Source: Natronorubrum aibiense (GTDB taxonomy: Archaea; Halobacteriota; Halobacteria; Halobacteriales; Natrialbaceae). From it: 64,000 bases of DNA. Each line of letters opens with the position of its first letter. The stretch's first letter is position 1. The stretch lies in assembly GCF_009392895.1 (NCBI RefSeq), contig NZ_CP045488.1:1798001-1862000 (forward strand), in the 5' to 3' direction. The translations under genes and the position numbers were made by a program. The notes beneath the pieces were generated by a model that made no database searches, was not told the DNA's origin, and worked only from the letters and a program-made list of their open reading frames with translations. Shown here piece after piece: positions 54,772 to 62,669 of the stretch.

Positions 54772-55689
54772 ATGGCCCGGCTGTTCCCGTTTCGCTCCGA
54801 CCCCGACGAGCCTGAGGGTCACCCGCGCGTCGTCGACCTCGAGGGCGACGAGGCCGACGCGGTGTTCAGCGCCCTCTCGTCGACGACAGCCCGACGGATC
54901 TACGCGCGACTCGAGGCCGAACCCGGAACGCCGAGCGACGTCGCCGACGCGATCGATTCGTCGATCCAGAACGTTCGCTACCACCTCGAGAACTTGGAGG
55001 AGGCGGGGTTGATCGAGGTCGTCGACACGTGGTACTCCTCGCGGGGCAACGAGATGAGCGTGTACGCGGCGACCGACGGCCCGCTGATCGTGACGAGCGA
55101 CGAATCGACAGCGAGTAGACTGCGCGAGGCCCTCTCGCGATTTCTCGGCGGTATCGGTGCGCTCGCGGGCGCGAGTCTGCTGGTGCAGTACGGCCTCGTG
55201 CGGTGGGCCGAGTCGGCGGCAGACTCGTCATCGGCCGGTGGCGTCCCGGCCGACACCGAGAGGGAGGACGAAACGGGCGAGACCGACGGTGGCGACGGCG
55301 CGGACGATTCGAGCGAAACTGACGAAACGGACGAGACGACTGGCGCCGATAGCGCAGACGAGACCAGTGGAACCGCCGAAACGGATGCCGACGGCGGTGC
55401 CGGCGTGATGGACGACTCGAGTGAGACCGAGAGCGACGACGCGACGGACGATGTCGGTGCGCAGAGCGCCGAACAAGAAAACTACACTGGGGAGGGCAGC
55501 GACGTGGCGGCCGACGACCTGTCTGTGACCGACGGCAACAAATCCGTCGAGGCTGCCGCTGACGGCGGTGCCGAAACGGTCGAAGCGGTCTTTGCAGTCA
55601 TCCCGCCCGGACTGCTCTTTTTTCTCGGTGGACTCGTTGTGCTGTCGGCTGTCACGATCTACTGGTACTGGCTCCGACCGACGTACTGA
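54772..55689 (+). CDS. Membrane-anchored ArsR-like winged-helix protein
   Basis: 305 residues. The winged helix (about 25-100) reads AVFSALSSTTARRIYARLEAEPGTPSDVADAIDSSIQNVRYHLENLEEAGLIEV. A first hydrophobic segment is at about 123-140 (FLGGIGALAGASLLVQYGLV). About 120 acidic residues follow, then a second membrane helix at about 272-300 (VIPPGLLFFLGGLVVLSAV). It could couple membrane or envelope state to transcription. It lies just upstream of dnaG on the same strand, with 104 bases between. Its targets are unknown. Confidence 0.85.
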   Translation: MARLFPFRSDPDEPEGHPRVVDLEGDEADAVFSALSSTTARRIYARLEAEPGTPSDVADAIDSSIQNVRYHLENLEEAGLIEVVDTWYSSRGNEMSVYAATDGPLIVTSDESTASRLREALSRFLGGIGALAGASLLVQYGLVRWAESAADSSSAGGVPADTEREDETGETDGGDGADDSSETDETDETTGADSADETSGTAETDADGGAGVMDDSSETESDDATDDVGAQSAEQENYTGEGSDVAADDLSVTDGNKSVEAAADGGAETVEAVFAVIPPGLLFFLGGLVVLSAVTIYWYWLRPTY

Positions 55690-55755
55690 TCGCTCGAGGG
55701 CATCGATAGGTCAACAGCTATTTCCCCGTCACGATCCAAAATACACTAACCCGTT

Positions 55756-55779
55756 GTGCTACCGCGAACGCGGTAGCAC
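55756..55779. promoter_or_regulatory. Perfect 11-bp inverted repeat upstream of dnaG
   Basis: GTGCTACCGCG, AA, CGCGGTAGCAC: perfect over 11 bases with a 2-base centre, ending 14 bases before the dnaG ATG. In RNA it would make a tight hairpin that could hide the start region. In DNA it could be an operator. No run of T follows, so it does not look like a terminator. Confidence 0.5.
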
Positions 55780-55793
55780 GTAACAGATATCCC

Positions 55794-57176
55794 ATGGAAG
55801 ACACCTCGAAATACCTCATTCACGCGGACGTCACGGCTGACGGGGTCGTCGAGCGCAGCGACGTCGTCGGTGCCATCTTCGGGCAGACCGAAGGCTTACT
55901 CGGTGACGAACTCGATCTGCGCGACCTGCGTCAGTCACAGAAAGTCGGTCGTATCGACGTCGAAATAACGAGCACCGGCGGCCAGTCACACGGCCACCTC
56001 ACCATCGCAACCGGCCTCGACAAGGTTGAAACCGCGACACTCGCGGCCTCCCTCGAGACGATCAGCCGAGTCGGCCCCTGTCGGGCCGACCTCGAGGTCA
56101 CCGAGATCGAAGACGTCCGAGCAGCAAAGCGAAAGGAGGTGGTCGAACGCGCAAAGGAACTGCTTCGTACCGGCTTCGACGACAGCGTGATGACCTCCGA
56201 GGAGATCCTCGCGGAGGTTCGCCAACACGTTCGCGTCGAGGACATCACCGAATACGAAGGGCTGCCGGCCGGCCCTCGGGTGACCGACAGCGATGCGATC
56301 ATCGTCGTCGAAGGTCGCTCGGACGTTCTCACGCTGTTGAAATACGGCGTCAAAAACGCGATCGCGGTCGAAGGCACCAACGTCCCCGACGCGGTGGCCG
56401 AACTCACCCGCCACCGGACAGTCACCGCCTTCCTCGACGGCGACCGCGGCGGCGACCTCATCTTCGAAGAACTCTCGCAGGTCGGCGATGTCGATTACGT
56501 CGCGTTCGCACCAGCTGGCACCTCCGTCGAGGATCTGGACCACCACCAGCTGTTTGCAGCCCTCCGAAACAAAGTCCCCTACGAGACGGTCTCGGAACTG
56601 AACGAGCCTCGAGAAGCCGTCGCCGCGACCGACGGCAGTGCAACGCCGGCACCGGCACCGGGAACCGGTGATTCCGATGGGGCCACCGCCGTAACACCCG
56701 AGCGTGCCGGCGAGCCCACGCAATCGACGGCGTCCGCAGTCGACATGTCCGTGTCCGACAGCACCGATGTCGAGTGCGGAACCGACGTCACGGATGCGGC
56801 GACGCCGTCGCCGACGGCTCCTGACGAGCAGTTCGAAGCCGAGCCATCGACCTCAGCCGACCCCGAAACCGTCTACGGCCATGCTGCGGTCGTCATCCGA
56901 AGCCAGACCGGCCGCGTTCGATTTCTCGACGCCGACGACAACACCCTTGAGGAGACCGATGCGAGCGACGCCTACGATGTTCTCGAGGACCTCGAGCCTG
57001 CGCCGTCGACGGTCGTGCTCGACGACATTCTCGGCCAGCAACTGCTCGATCTGGCGGCCGACCGCGGCGTCGGCCGGATCATCGCACAGTCGCTCGGGCA
57101 GTTCACCAAACGACCGACTGCGGTCCGCATTCACGCGATCGACGACGTCGCCGAAGAAGCGCCCGAGACGGAGTGA
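55794..57176 (+). CDS. dnaG: Archaeal DnaG primase-like protein
   Basis: 460 residues. The N-terminal helical domain (MEDTSKYLIHADVTADGVVERSDVVGA) and Toprim domain (acidic motifs VVEGRSDVLTL and FLDGDRGGD, about 175-260) match archaeal DnaG. About 130 residues in the middle are low-complexity Ser/Thr/Ala/Pro (about 280-370), and a conserved C-terminal domain (IRSQTGRVRFLDADDNTLEET) ends the protein. In archaea DnaG associates with the exosome for RNA decay and has primase activity in vitro. It sits next to orc1/cdc6 and its ORB repeats, forming a replication-linked block. Confidence 0.94.
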   Translation: MEDTSKYLIHADVTADGVVERSDVVGAIFGQTEGLLGDELDLRDLRQSQKVGRIDVEITSTGGQSHGHLTIATGLDKVETATLAASLETISRVGPCRADLEVTEIEDVRAAKRKEVVERAKELLRTGFDDSVMTSEEILAEVRQHVRVEDITEYEGLPAGPRVTDSDAIIVVEGRSDVLTLLKYGVKNAIAVEGTNVPDAVAELTRHRTVTAFLDGDRGGDLIFEELSQVGDVDYVAFAPAGTSVEDLDHHQLFAALRNKVPYETVSELNEPREAVAATDGSATPAPAPGTGDSDGATAVTPERAGEPTQSTASAVDMSVSDSTDVECGTDVTDAATPSPTAPDEQFEAEPSTSADPETVYGHAAVVIRSQTGRVRFLDADDNTLEETDASDAYDVLEDLEPAPSTVVLDDILGQQLLDLAADRGVGRIIAQSLGQFTKRPTAVRIHAIDDVAEEAPETE

Positions 57177-57256
57177 GCACATACGCTCGAGCGGAGAGCG
57201 GACGTAGCTAGACAACTGAAACCAGACTGCCAGAGGCCACTATCGGAAAGACGAGC

Positions 57257-57469
57257 CACCCCCTACGTTTCCGACGTCTTCGCCTTCCCGTCGCCGGCTG
57301 TTCTCGTCTCTGCACGTTTGGTCTTGGGGTGTCCTCATCGACGTCGCGTCCACATCGGGGCACCCCATGTTTCCGACGTTACTTCGCTCATCCCCCCCGG
57401 ATTTCCGTCGTTTTCGACGGACCCCACGTTTCCGACGTTTCCCGTTTCGCCCTGCGTTTCCGTCGTTCG
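57257..57469 (+). repeat. Five ORB-like repeats between dnaG and orc1/cdc6
   Basis: Copies at 57257-57278, 57361-57386, 57392-57415, 57421-57441 and 57450-57469, all in the plus orientation. The core is CCCCACGTTTCCGACGT; variants have TTTCCGTCGT. The C-run at the left corresponds to the G-string of known haloarchaeal origin recognition boxes. They fill the 310-base space between the dnaG and orc1 stop codons; nothing else was seen there. Confidence 0.7.
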
Positions 57470-57486
57470 ACTCGACGACTGCGTCG

Positions 57487-58719
57487 TTATTCGCTCGCCC
57501 AGTCTTGCATCCACGCGTCCTCGAGGATCGTTTCGCGGACGACGTGTGGGTCTTCGATGAGGCGGTTCTGCAGGTGGATGCCGCCGGCGCTTCCCTTGTT
57601 GATCTTCTCGATTTCGACAACGCCGAGAAACGCCTGTTCTTTCAGGATGTCGCGAAAGCGGCGAACCGAAAGTACGTCCATCTCGAGGTGATCACAGATC
57701 CGTTCGTACTGGTCGTACACGCGACTCGTGAGGAACGCGTCGTCGTCGGCAGTGACGCTGAGTTCGGTCAGCGCGAGTAGTGCGGCTTTCGCCTGCGTGG
57801 GGGCGCCGTTGACGAGTTCGCGAAAGCGGTCCTTTTCGGCGTGTTGCTGGGCCTGTCGGACGTGTTTTTCCTGGACGGTCTCGGCACCGTCCTCGTAGGC
57901 AACCTCGCCGGCGTGTCGGAGGATATCGATCGCCTTGCGCGCATCGCCGTGTTCTTGGGCGGCGAAGGCGGCGGACAGTGGGATCACCTCGTCGGAGAGG
58001 ACGCCGTCCCGGAAGGCGTCTTCCCGATTGACCATGATCTCGCGGAGCTGGTTCGCGTCGTAGGGTTTGAAGAACAGTTCCTTGTGCTGGAAGCTACTCC
58101 GGACCCGTTCGTTTAGCTTGTCGATGTACTGGATCTTGTTACTGATCGCGATGACACCGATGCTGCAGTCGATCTTTCCTGCCTCCTCGGCGCGCGAGAG
58201 CTTCATCAACACGCTGTCGTCGTTCATCAGGTCGATCTCGTCTAAGATGATGATCACGGAGTCGAACTGGGCGTCGAGTACCTTCCAGAGGAGTTTGTAG
58301 TACTTCGACGTGCTGAGTCCGGTGTGGGGGACCGAGATATCGGTGACTGCTTCGTCGTTGAGTTTCGCCGCGAGCGAGGACACTGCCTGTGTCTCTGTGT
58401 TATCCTCGGCACAATCGATGTACGCCGTCCCGATATCGACGCCCGACTCGGCTGCGTTGCGAGCGCGTTGACTGACGTGTCTCGAGACCAGTGACTTTCC
58501 CGCCCCGGTTTTGCCGTAGATCATCACGTTTTCCGGGGAATAGCCGTGAACAGCGCCGTTGAGCCGTTTGGCCAGTTTCGCGATTTCCTCATCTCGTCCG
58601 ACGATCCGATCGGCTTCCGGAACGTGGCCGATCTTCAGGAGGTCTTTGTTCGAGAAGATCCGGTGGCCGGACTCGAAGAGCGGATCGTCGACAGAACTGG
58701 ATGAGGGGTCGGGCGTCAT
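57487..58719 (-). CDS. Orc1/Cdc6 replication initiator
   Basis: 410 residues from ATG 58719 (MTPDPSSSSVDDPLFESGHR); a longer frame to 58983 reads through the ORB repeats and is rejected. AAA+ motifs: Walker A YGKTGAGKSLV, Walker B IIILDEIDLM, sensor-1 AISNKIQYID, sensor-2 region HGDARKAIDILRHAG. The C-terminal winged helix (about 320-410, LTSRVYDQYERICDHLEMD) binds ORBs. It initiates replication at the nearby origin. ORB-like repeats lie on both sides of the gene. Confidence 0.96.
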   Translation of the reverse strand: MTPDPSSSSVDDPLFESGHRIFSNKDLLKIGHVPEADRIVGRDEEIAKLAKRLNGAVHGYSPENVMIYGKTGAGKSLVSRHVSQRARNAAESGVDIGTAYIDCAEDNTETQAVSSLAAKLNDEAVTDISVPHTGLSTSKYYKLLWKVLDAQFDSVIIILDEIDLMNDDSVLMKLSRAEEAGKIDCSIGVIAISNKIQYIDKLNERVRSSFQHKELFFKPYDANQLREIMVNREDAFRDGVLSDEVIPLSAAFAAQEHGDARKAIDILRHAGEVAYEDGAETVQEKHVRQAQQHAEKDRFRELVNGAPTQAKAALLALTELSVTADDDAFLTSRVYDQYERICDHLEMDVLSVRRFRDILKEQAFLGVVEIEKINKGSAGGIHLQNRLIEDPHVVRETILEDAWMQDWASE

Positions 58720-58769
58720 CTCGTATACGCTCGTGAGCGTGGTGTCTGTATAAAACTGGTGAAGTCGTC

Positions 58770-59011
58770 TACCCCATGTTTCCGACGTATAAACGCTGTA
58801 TTCGGCGGGTAAGAAACGTGTATGTCGATGATGGGATTGTTGATATGATATCCACGTTTCCGACGTTGCTCGACGAATCGGCCGACAGCGGCGGGGTCGA
58901 ACGATGACATTGCTGACCCACCCACCCCACGTTTCCGACGTATCGAGATGAAGTGAGGGGTGGGGAGCGGCTGATGGTGTCACCCACCCCCCGCATTTCC
59001 GTCGTATCTCG
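58770..59011 (+). repeat. Four ORB-like repeats upstream of orc1/cdc6
   Basis: Copies at 58770-58795, 58851-58872, 58921-58947 and 58981-59011, plus orientation. The consensus is CCCCACGTTTCCGACGTAT; the last two have longer C-runs (CCCACCCC). They lie in the 342 bases before orc1 and, with the inverted copy at 60810-60840, frame the supposed unwinding region. Confidence 0.72.
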
Positions 59012-59059
59012 CTGGAGAGCGAGGAGCCAACGACGTCACCAAAACAATCGGCCTACAGA

Positions 59060-59250
59060 TTGACATCCTCCACGCCGTAAACGACGTGGAATCCCGACCG
59101 ACGTTGGGATATTAGGGTTTACAGTCAGCGACCTGTTCTCGCGGGGCGAAACGGCCCTCGCTACAATCGAACAGATGGACTGAAGGCTGTGCCAACCAGC
59201 CGTTACTCCTATCCTTCGCAGGACTCGAAGTTACTTTTCGCCGAATATTC
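59060..59250 (-). ncRNA. Putative omega/reRNA of tnpB copy C
   Basis: By position it matches the conserved 3' segment of copies A and B (end of tnpB plus right-end hairpin CCACGTCG-TTTA-CGGCGTGG). The 20 bases beyond the element, 59059 down to 59040, would be the guide and are part of the origin region. The upstream boundary is not defined. Confidence 0.35.
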
Positions 59251-60371
59251 TCCGCACCATTCACATCCGCGTTCGCAACCGTATCGCACTCCTTGCAGAC
59301 GTACAACCCGCGTTCAACACGCTGGTTGCCGTCTTTCCTCCCACAGGCGGAACACGTCTTGGAGGTATCGCGTTCGGATTCAACGGTTACGTCGATCCCT
59401 TCGGCTTCCGTTTTGTAGTCGAGCATCGACGTGAAGCGGTCAAACGCCCATCCGTGAAGATCAAGGTTGCCGTGCGTCCCCCAGTTACGAGATTCGCCGT
59501 CCTTGTCGTCGCGGATACCGCCCAAGTCGCCTATGACGATTGTTCCAACACCCCTCTCGACACACTCCGAAACGATGTGTTTCGAGAGTGTATGCAAGAA
59601 GTGGGTTCTGCGCTCCGTGCGTTTCCGATCAAGACGACACCGCTCATTGGATCGGCTATCGTCACACTTCGCCTTCTTCCGTCCGAAGTAGTATTCGTCC
59701 TCTTTCAGCGCGTTGCCGGGAAAGAGGATGGATTCGCCGCCGAACGATAGCGCGGCGACGTTCGAGATGCCGAGGTCGATCCCGGCAGTCTCGTTGCCCG
59801 GTGGGTCGGGATCAATCACCTTTCGACAGACGAAGTGAAGCCGCCACTCGTCGTACTTGTGAACGGCCCGAACCTGCTGGATGTCCCACTCGGAGAGGTC
59901 CACGTCGGGGCGTAGCTCGTACTCGCACAGCACGAAGTCCGAACGGTGTTCCTTGAGGTTGCGCCCTTTCGAGAGGCGAACACGGGTGAACTGTGCATCA
60001 TGCTTGAAGCCAGCCGCCTTGAACGACACTGTAGAACGTGGGTGTGAATCGCCGCGTTTGCGGTAGCCGGGCGGTCGGGCACGGCTATCGCCGTTCCGAC
60101 GCTTTGCGAACCAGCCGTTGAACGCTTCAGCGAGTTCTTCGAGAACGCGCTGACTGGATTGCGAATGAAGATCCGTATAGCGTTCGTGGCCTTTGAGTTC
60201 GGATTTGAGTTCCCCGTCATCGGGGAGCTCGCCCGTTTCGTCCCACTGTGCTTGTGCGTAGTAGCGACCGACGTTCCAGAGTTTCGACGCGGCCCGTCCG
60301 AGTTGATCGAGGTCATCACTCACTTGCCGTGAGTTAGTGATCGACGCCTCGAATGTTCGGTGGGTTCGCAT
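59112..60371 (-). CDS. tnpB: TnpB-family RNA-guided nuclease-like protein (copy C)
   Basis: 419 residues from ATG 60371 (MRTHRTFEASITNSRQ); 25 codons upstream in frame read through the left end. RuvC-I is AGIDLGISNVAALSF, the zinc ribbon has CSACG and CKEC, and RuvC-III is NADVNGAENIRRK. RuvC-II reads IVIGDLGGIRDDKDG, with Gly in the place of the usual Glu. It is clearly diverged from copies A and B but of the same clade (shared YRKRGD, ERGLYVC, SNGWLAQPSVHLFD). Its putative guide RNA would end in the origin sequence at about 59059-59040. Confidence 0.9.
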   Translation of the reverse strand: MRTHRTFEASITNSRQVSDDLDQLGRAASKLWNVGRYYAQAQWDETGELPDDGELKSELKGHERYTDLHSQSSQRVLEELAEAFNGWFAKRRNGDSRARPPGYRKRGDSHPRSTVSFKAAGFKHDAQFTRVRLSKGRNLKEHRSDFVLCEYELRPDVDLSEWDIQQVRAVHKYDEWRLHFVCRKVIDPDPPGNETAGIDLGISNVAALSFGGESILFPGNALKEDEYYFGRKKAKCDDSRSNERCRLDRKRTERRTHFLHTLSKHIVSECVERGVGTIVIGDLGGIRDDKDGESRNWGTHGNLDLHGWAFDRFTSMLDYKTEAEGIDVTVESERDTSKTCSACGRKDGNQRVERGLYVCKECDTVANADVNGAENIRRKVTSSPAKDRSNGWLAQPSVHLFDCSEGRFAPREQVADCKP

Positions 60372-60525
60372 CGATTTCTGGCACCATAACCGGTTATGGA
60401 CGCCGAGAACATAGTCGTACCGATCCAGTATAGAGTATCCGGCCATGCAACAGGCTGTGGATTGTTACAGCAAGTGACGGCGCGTATCCACGCCCTAAAG
60501 GACGTGGTATTGCGCCTGTTCAGCG

Positions 60526-60660
60526 TATAATCGAACCACACAGGAGATAATTGACTGATTAGTCGTACGAACTATGCGTGCGGAGCCATTGTTGTAACGG
60601 ATCGAAAATAGATAGACTAAAAAGAAGATGCTGATAATAGTCCAGTGGTTGTACTTCGTG
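60526..60660. other. AT-rich candidate DNA-unwinding element
   Basis: About 135 bases with clearly higher AT than the surroundings (for example GATCGAAAATAGATAGACTA), lying between the tnpB element and the inverted ORB. No open frame of note. This is the most AT-rich non-coding stretch near orc1. Confidence 0.5.
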
Positions 60661-60664
60661 TCCT

Positions 60665-60691
60665 GATAGAACGAGGAGACTTCGTTCTATC
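60665..60691. repeat. 10-bp stem-loop beside the AT-rich element
   Basis: GATAGAACGA, a 7-base loop GGAGACT, then TCGTTCTATC: perfect 10-base stem. It lies between the AT-rich stretch and the inverted ORB. It may be part of the origin or a remnant end of another mobile element. The rest of 60692-61009 holds only the ORB at 60810-60840. Confidence 0.45.
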
Positions 60692-60809
60692 GGTCGAACC
60701 GACGGCGTTTACAGTGTCGCTGTGATCGAGTTCAGTTTGCCGTAGAACGACTCTGCACTCGAGTTCGCGCTTTCGAACGATTCCTTCACGTGGACCCCCC
60801 ACCCGCGGT

Positions 60810-60840
60810 CGAATTACGACGGAAACGTGGGGTGGGTGTC
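60810..60840 (-). repeat. Inverted ORB-like repeat
   Basis: On the minus strand it reads CACCCCACGTTTCCGTCGTA, matching the copies upstream of orc1 including the CCCACCCC run. It faces the four plus-oriented copies across the AT-rich stretch and the tnpB element. Confidence 0.7.
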
Positions 60841-61009
60841 CGCCACAGTGTGCTGGCTCGCCACTCCTCCAGAGCACCATCGCGTTGGCACGGAGACGGA
60901 GTTCGGCTCGCGTTGAGACGACGTCGCTGTCGGATCCAGACTCGAGCCGCACCCGTCGGTGCTCACGCTCGAGGCAGGCAACACACGGCTTCAGGCGACA
61001 CACGTCCCC

Positions 61010-62356
61010 CTATCCGAGGACGGCAAACGACAGTACCAACAGCGCACACACGATCGCCCCGGACAACGTTGCGAGGAAGTTCACGCTCTGGTTGCCGAGC
61101 AGGCGTCCCTCGAGGGTCGCACCGAGGAGACTATCGACGGTCATGCCGACGACGCCGGCGGCGACGATGATCCCCGCGCCAACGGCCGTGACCTCCGGGA
61201 AGAGCCCATAGGAGATCCCGGCGACGACGGCTGCGCCCACGATTCCAGCGACCTCGCCCTGCCAGGTCACGCCGCCGTCGGTGCCGGGTTCGACGGGTTC
61301 GAGGGTCGTAATCAGCCGCGGAGTGTCGAAGACGCTGCCGATCTCACTCGAGAGCGTGTCACTCATGGCGGTCGCAACCGAGCCGGCGAACGCGAAGAGA
61401 AACAGGCTGGGATCGTGGCCGCCGGGCAACAGCGCGGCGGAACTCGCCGCGTAGCCGAGGACGGCGACGATCGCGACGGCGGCGTTGCCGAGCACGTTGC
61501 CGCTGCCGCGGGCGCCGTTGTTGTCCTCGGCAACGCCCATCGTCGCTTTCTGTTCGTAGCGGAACTTCGAGGAGAGACCGCCGATGGCAAAAAACGAGAT
61601 GAGGACGACGAACCAGCCGTAGCCGCCGAGGACGATCGTCAACAGCCCGAGCAGAATACCGGTGAGCATGCCTGCGATCGAAGCGGTCTCGAGTGCGTAC
61701 GAGACGTAGCCGAGTGCGATCGTGACGACGAGCGCGGCGACGATCTCGGGCAGGGCGTGGGTCGGCTCGAGTTCCGCGAGGAGCCAACACAGGAGTCCAA
61801 CAGCTAACATGACGATTGGATCGTCATTTGAATACAGGACGTCACGGAGCAAGGCGGCGAGCAACGCACCGCTCGCACCGAGAAAGACCATGAGCGGCAG
61901 CGTCGACGTGATCGACTCGAAGGTGCCAGCGCCGTCGGTAATCGTGACCGTCGCAGCCTGTCCGACGATGGCAGCGGCGGCCGCGACCAGACAGAAGACG
62001 GTGACGATGACAACGTCGCTGTCCGTCCGCTGGCGGGTGAACTGCGCTGCGACGTTGCCGTATCCGATGAGGAGGACAGTCCCGACGAAGACGGCGAGCG
62101 TCATCGACGTTGTCACCGCGATCAGGCCGAGGGCGACGGTCGCGAGGACGAACGTGATGAGCCCGTAGAGCCGGCCGTCCTCGTAGTCGCTCGGATAGGC
62201 GAGGAGATCGAAGAGAGGGCCGTCAGTTACCGCGAAGGCCCCAAGGATCACCACGGCTGCGAGTGCGGCCCCAACCTCAGGGCCACCGAGGGGGACGGCG
62301 AGTGCAAACGTACAGATGATCGCAAAGACGCTTGCTCGCCGGACGGGTGCTGTCAC
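61010..62356 (-). CDS. DUF92 family membrane protein (VTE6-like polyprenyl/phytyl phosphate kinase family)
   Basis: 448 residues with GTG start at 62356. About 12 membrane helices. The C-terminal half is DUF92: GGLSSKFRYEQKATMGVAEDN, SGNVLGNAAVAIVAVLGYAAS, FAGSVATAMSDTLSSEIGSVF and VTWQGEVAGIVGAAVVAG. Plant VTE6 of this family phosphorylates phytyl phosphate. The N-terminal half is an extra haloarchaeal membrane block. Its neighbours are two cis-prenyltransferase-like genes, so a role in polyprenol or dolichol phosphate metabolism fits; this is inference. Confidence 0.88.
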   Translation of the reverse strand: MTAPVRRASVFAIICTFALAVPLGGPEVGAALAAVVILGAFAVTDGPLFDLLAYPSDYEDGRLYGLITFVLATVALGLIAVTTSMTLAVFVGTVLLIGYGNVAAQFTRQRTDSDVVIVTVFCLVAAAAAIVGQAATVTITDGAGTFESITSTLPLMVFLGASGALLAALLRDVLYSNDDPIVMLAVGLLCWLLAELEPTHALPEIVAALVVTIALGYVSYALETASIAGMLTGILLGLLTIVLGGYGWFVVLISFFAIGGLSSKFRYEQKATMGVAEDNNGARGSGNVLGNAAVAIVAVLGYAASSAALLPGGHDPSLFLFAFAGSVATAMSDTLSSEIGSVFDTPRLITTLEPVEPGTDGGVTWQGEVAGIVGAAVVAGISYGLFPEVTAVGAGIIVAAGVVGMTVDSLLGATLEGRLLGNQSVNFLATLSGAIVCALLVLSFAVLG

Positions 62357-62493
62357 GATATCGAGTCCTTTCTGTGGCGTTCACTTGAAGGTTCGTGAAC
62401 CACGCTGTGCCCGTTCTCACCGGTCTCAACGGCGCTGCCCGTCGAACCTGTCACTTGGAAGAAATGCTGTCTGTCTCGAGGAACAGTATCTCG

Positions 62494-62574
62494 CTGGCAA
62501 GTGACGGCACGTTGCTGACGGACCACGATACGTCGCTGGCGAGCCACGACACGTTGCCGACACGTCGTGTCGGC
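62494..62574. repeat. Three 21-bp tandem repeats followed by a 19-bp inverted repeat
   Basis: Imperfect 21-base units begin at 62494, 62515 and 62536 (each starting CTG and ending ACG-TTG or ACG-TCG). The following GCCGACACG-T-CGTGTCGGC (62556-62574) is a perfect 9-base inverted repeat. They occupy the 313-base divergent spacer (62357-62669) between the DUF92 and UppS-like genes and may be a cooperative regulatory site. Nothing else was seen in the spacer. Confidence 0.5.
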
Positions 62575-62669
62575 GACCAGTGCGCGAGTTTCGCTGTCGA
62601 CCCTGTCTGTGGTCGCCGCGAAGCGAACAAATCCGTAACCCTATACCATCGGACCGGAAACGCAAGCGC

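Larger units (their letters stand above)
59060..60525 (-). mobile_element. IS1341-type element, tnpB only (copy C), inside the origin
   Basis: Ends assigned by comparison with copies A and B. On the minus strand the left end has GAACAGGCGC, then a hairpin CCACGTC-CTTTA-GGGCGTGG, then ATACGCGCCGTCAC, parallel to GAACAGCGAG, the CCCGGCG hairpin and ATCGCGTCAC. The right end has CCACGTCGTTTACGGCGTGG followed by AGGATGTCA. The termini are approximate to a few bases. No tnpA. Confidence 0.8.
58770..60840. other. Candidate chromosomal replication origin (interrupted by a tnpB element)
   Basis: Haloarchaeal origins are usually an AT-rich unwinding element next to orc1/cdc6, flanked by ORBs that face each other. 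Here four plus-oriented ORBs (58770-59011) and one minus-oriented ORB (60810-60840) frame an AT-rich stretch (60526-60660). The tnpB element 59060-60525 lies inside the frame. Removing it would bring the last left ORB to roughly 180 bases from the AT-rich core edge. Activity is inferred, not shown. Confidence 0.65.

Noticed and set aside
58720-58983. 88-codon N-terminal extension of Orc1/Cdc6
   Set aside because: It is only the ORB repeats read in frame (TSETWG strings); the family start is at 58719.
60715-60800. Coding-like minus-strand string ESFESANSSAESFYGKL ending in a stop
   Set aside because: Only about 25 residues before the frame becomes unconvincing; it might be a gene remnant but no family could be recognised.
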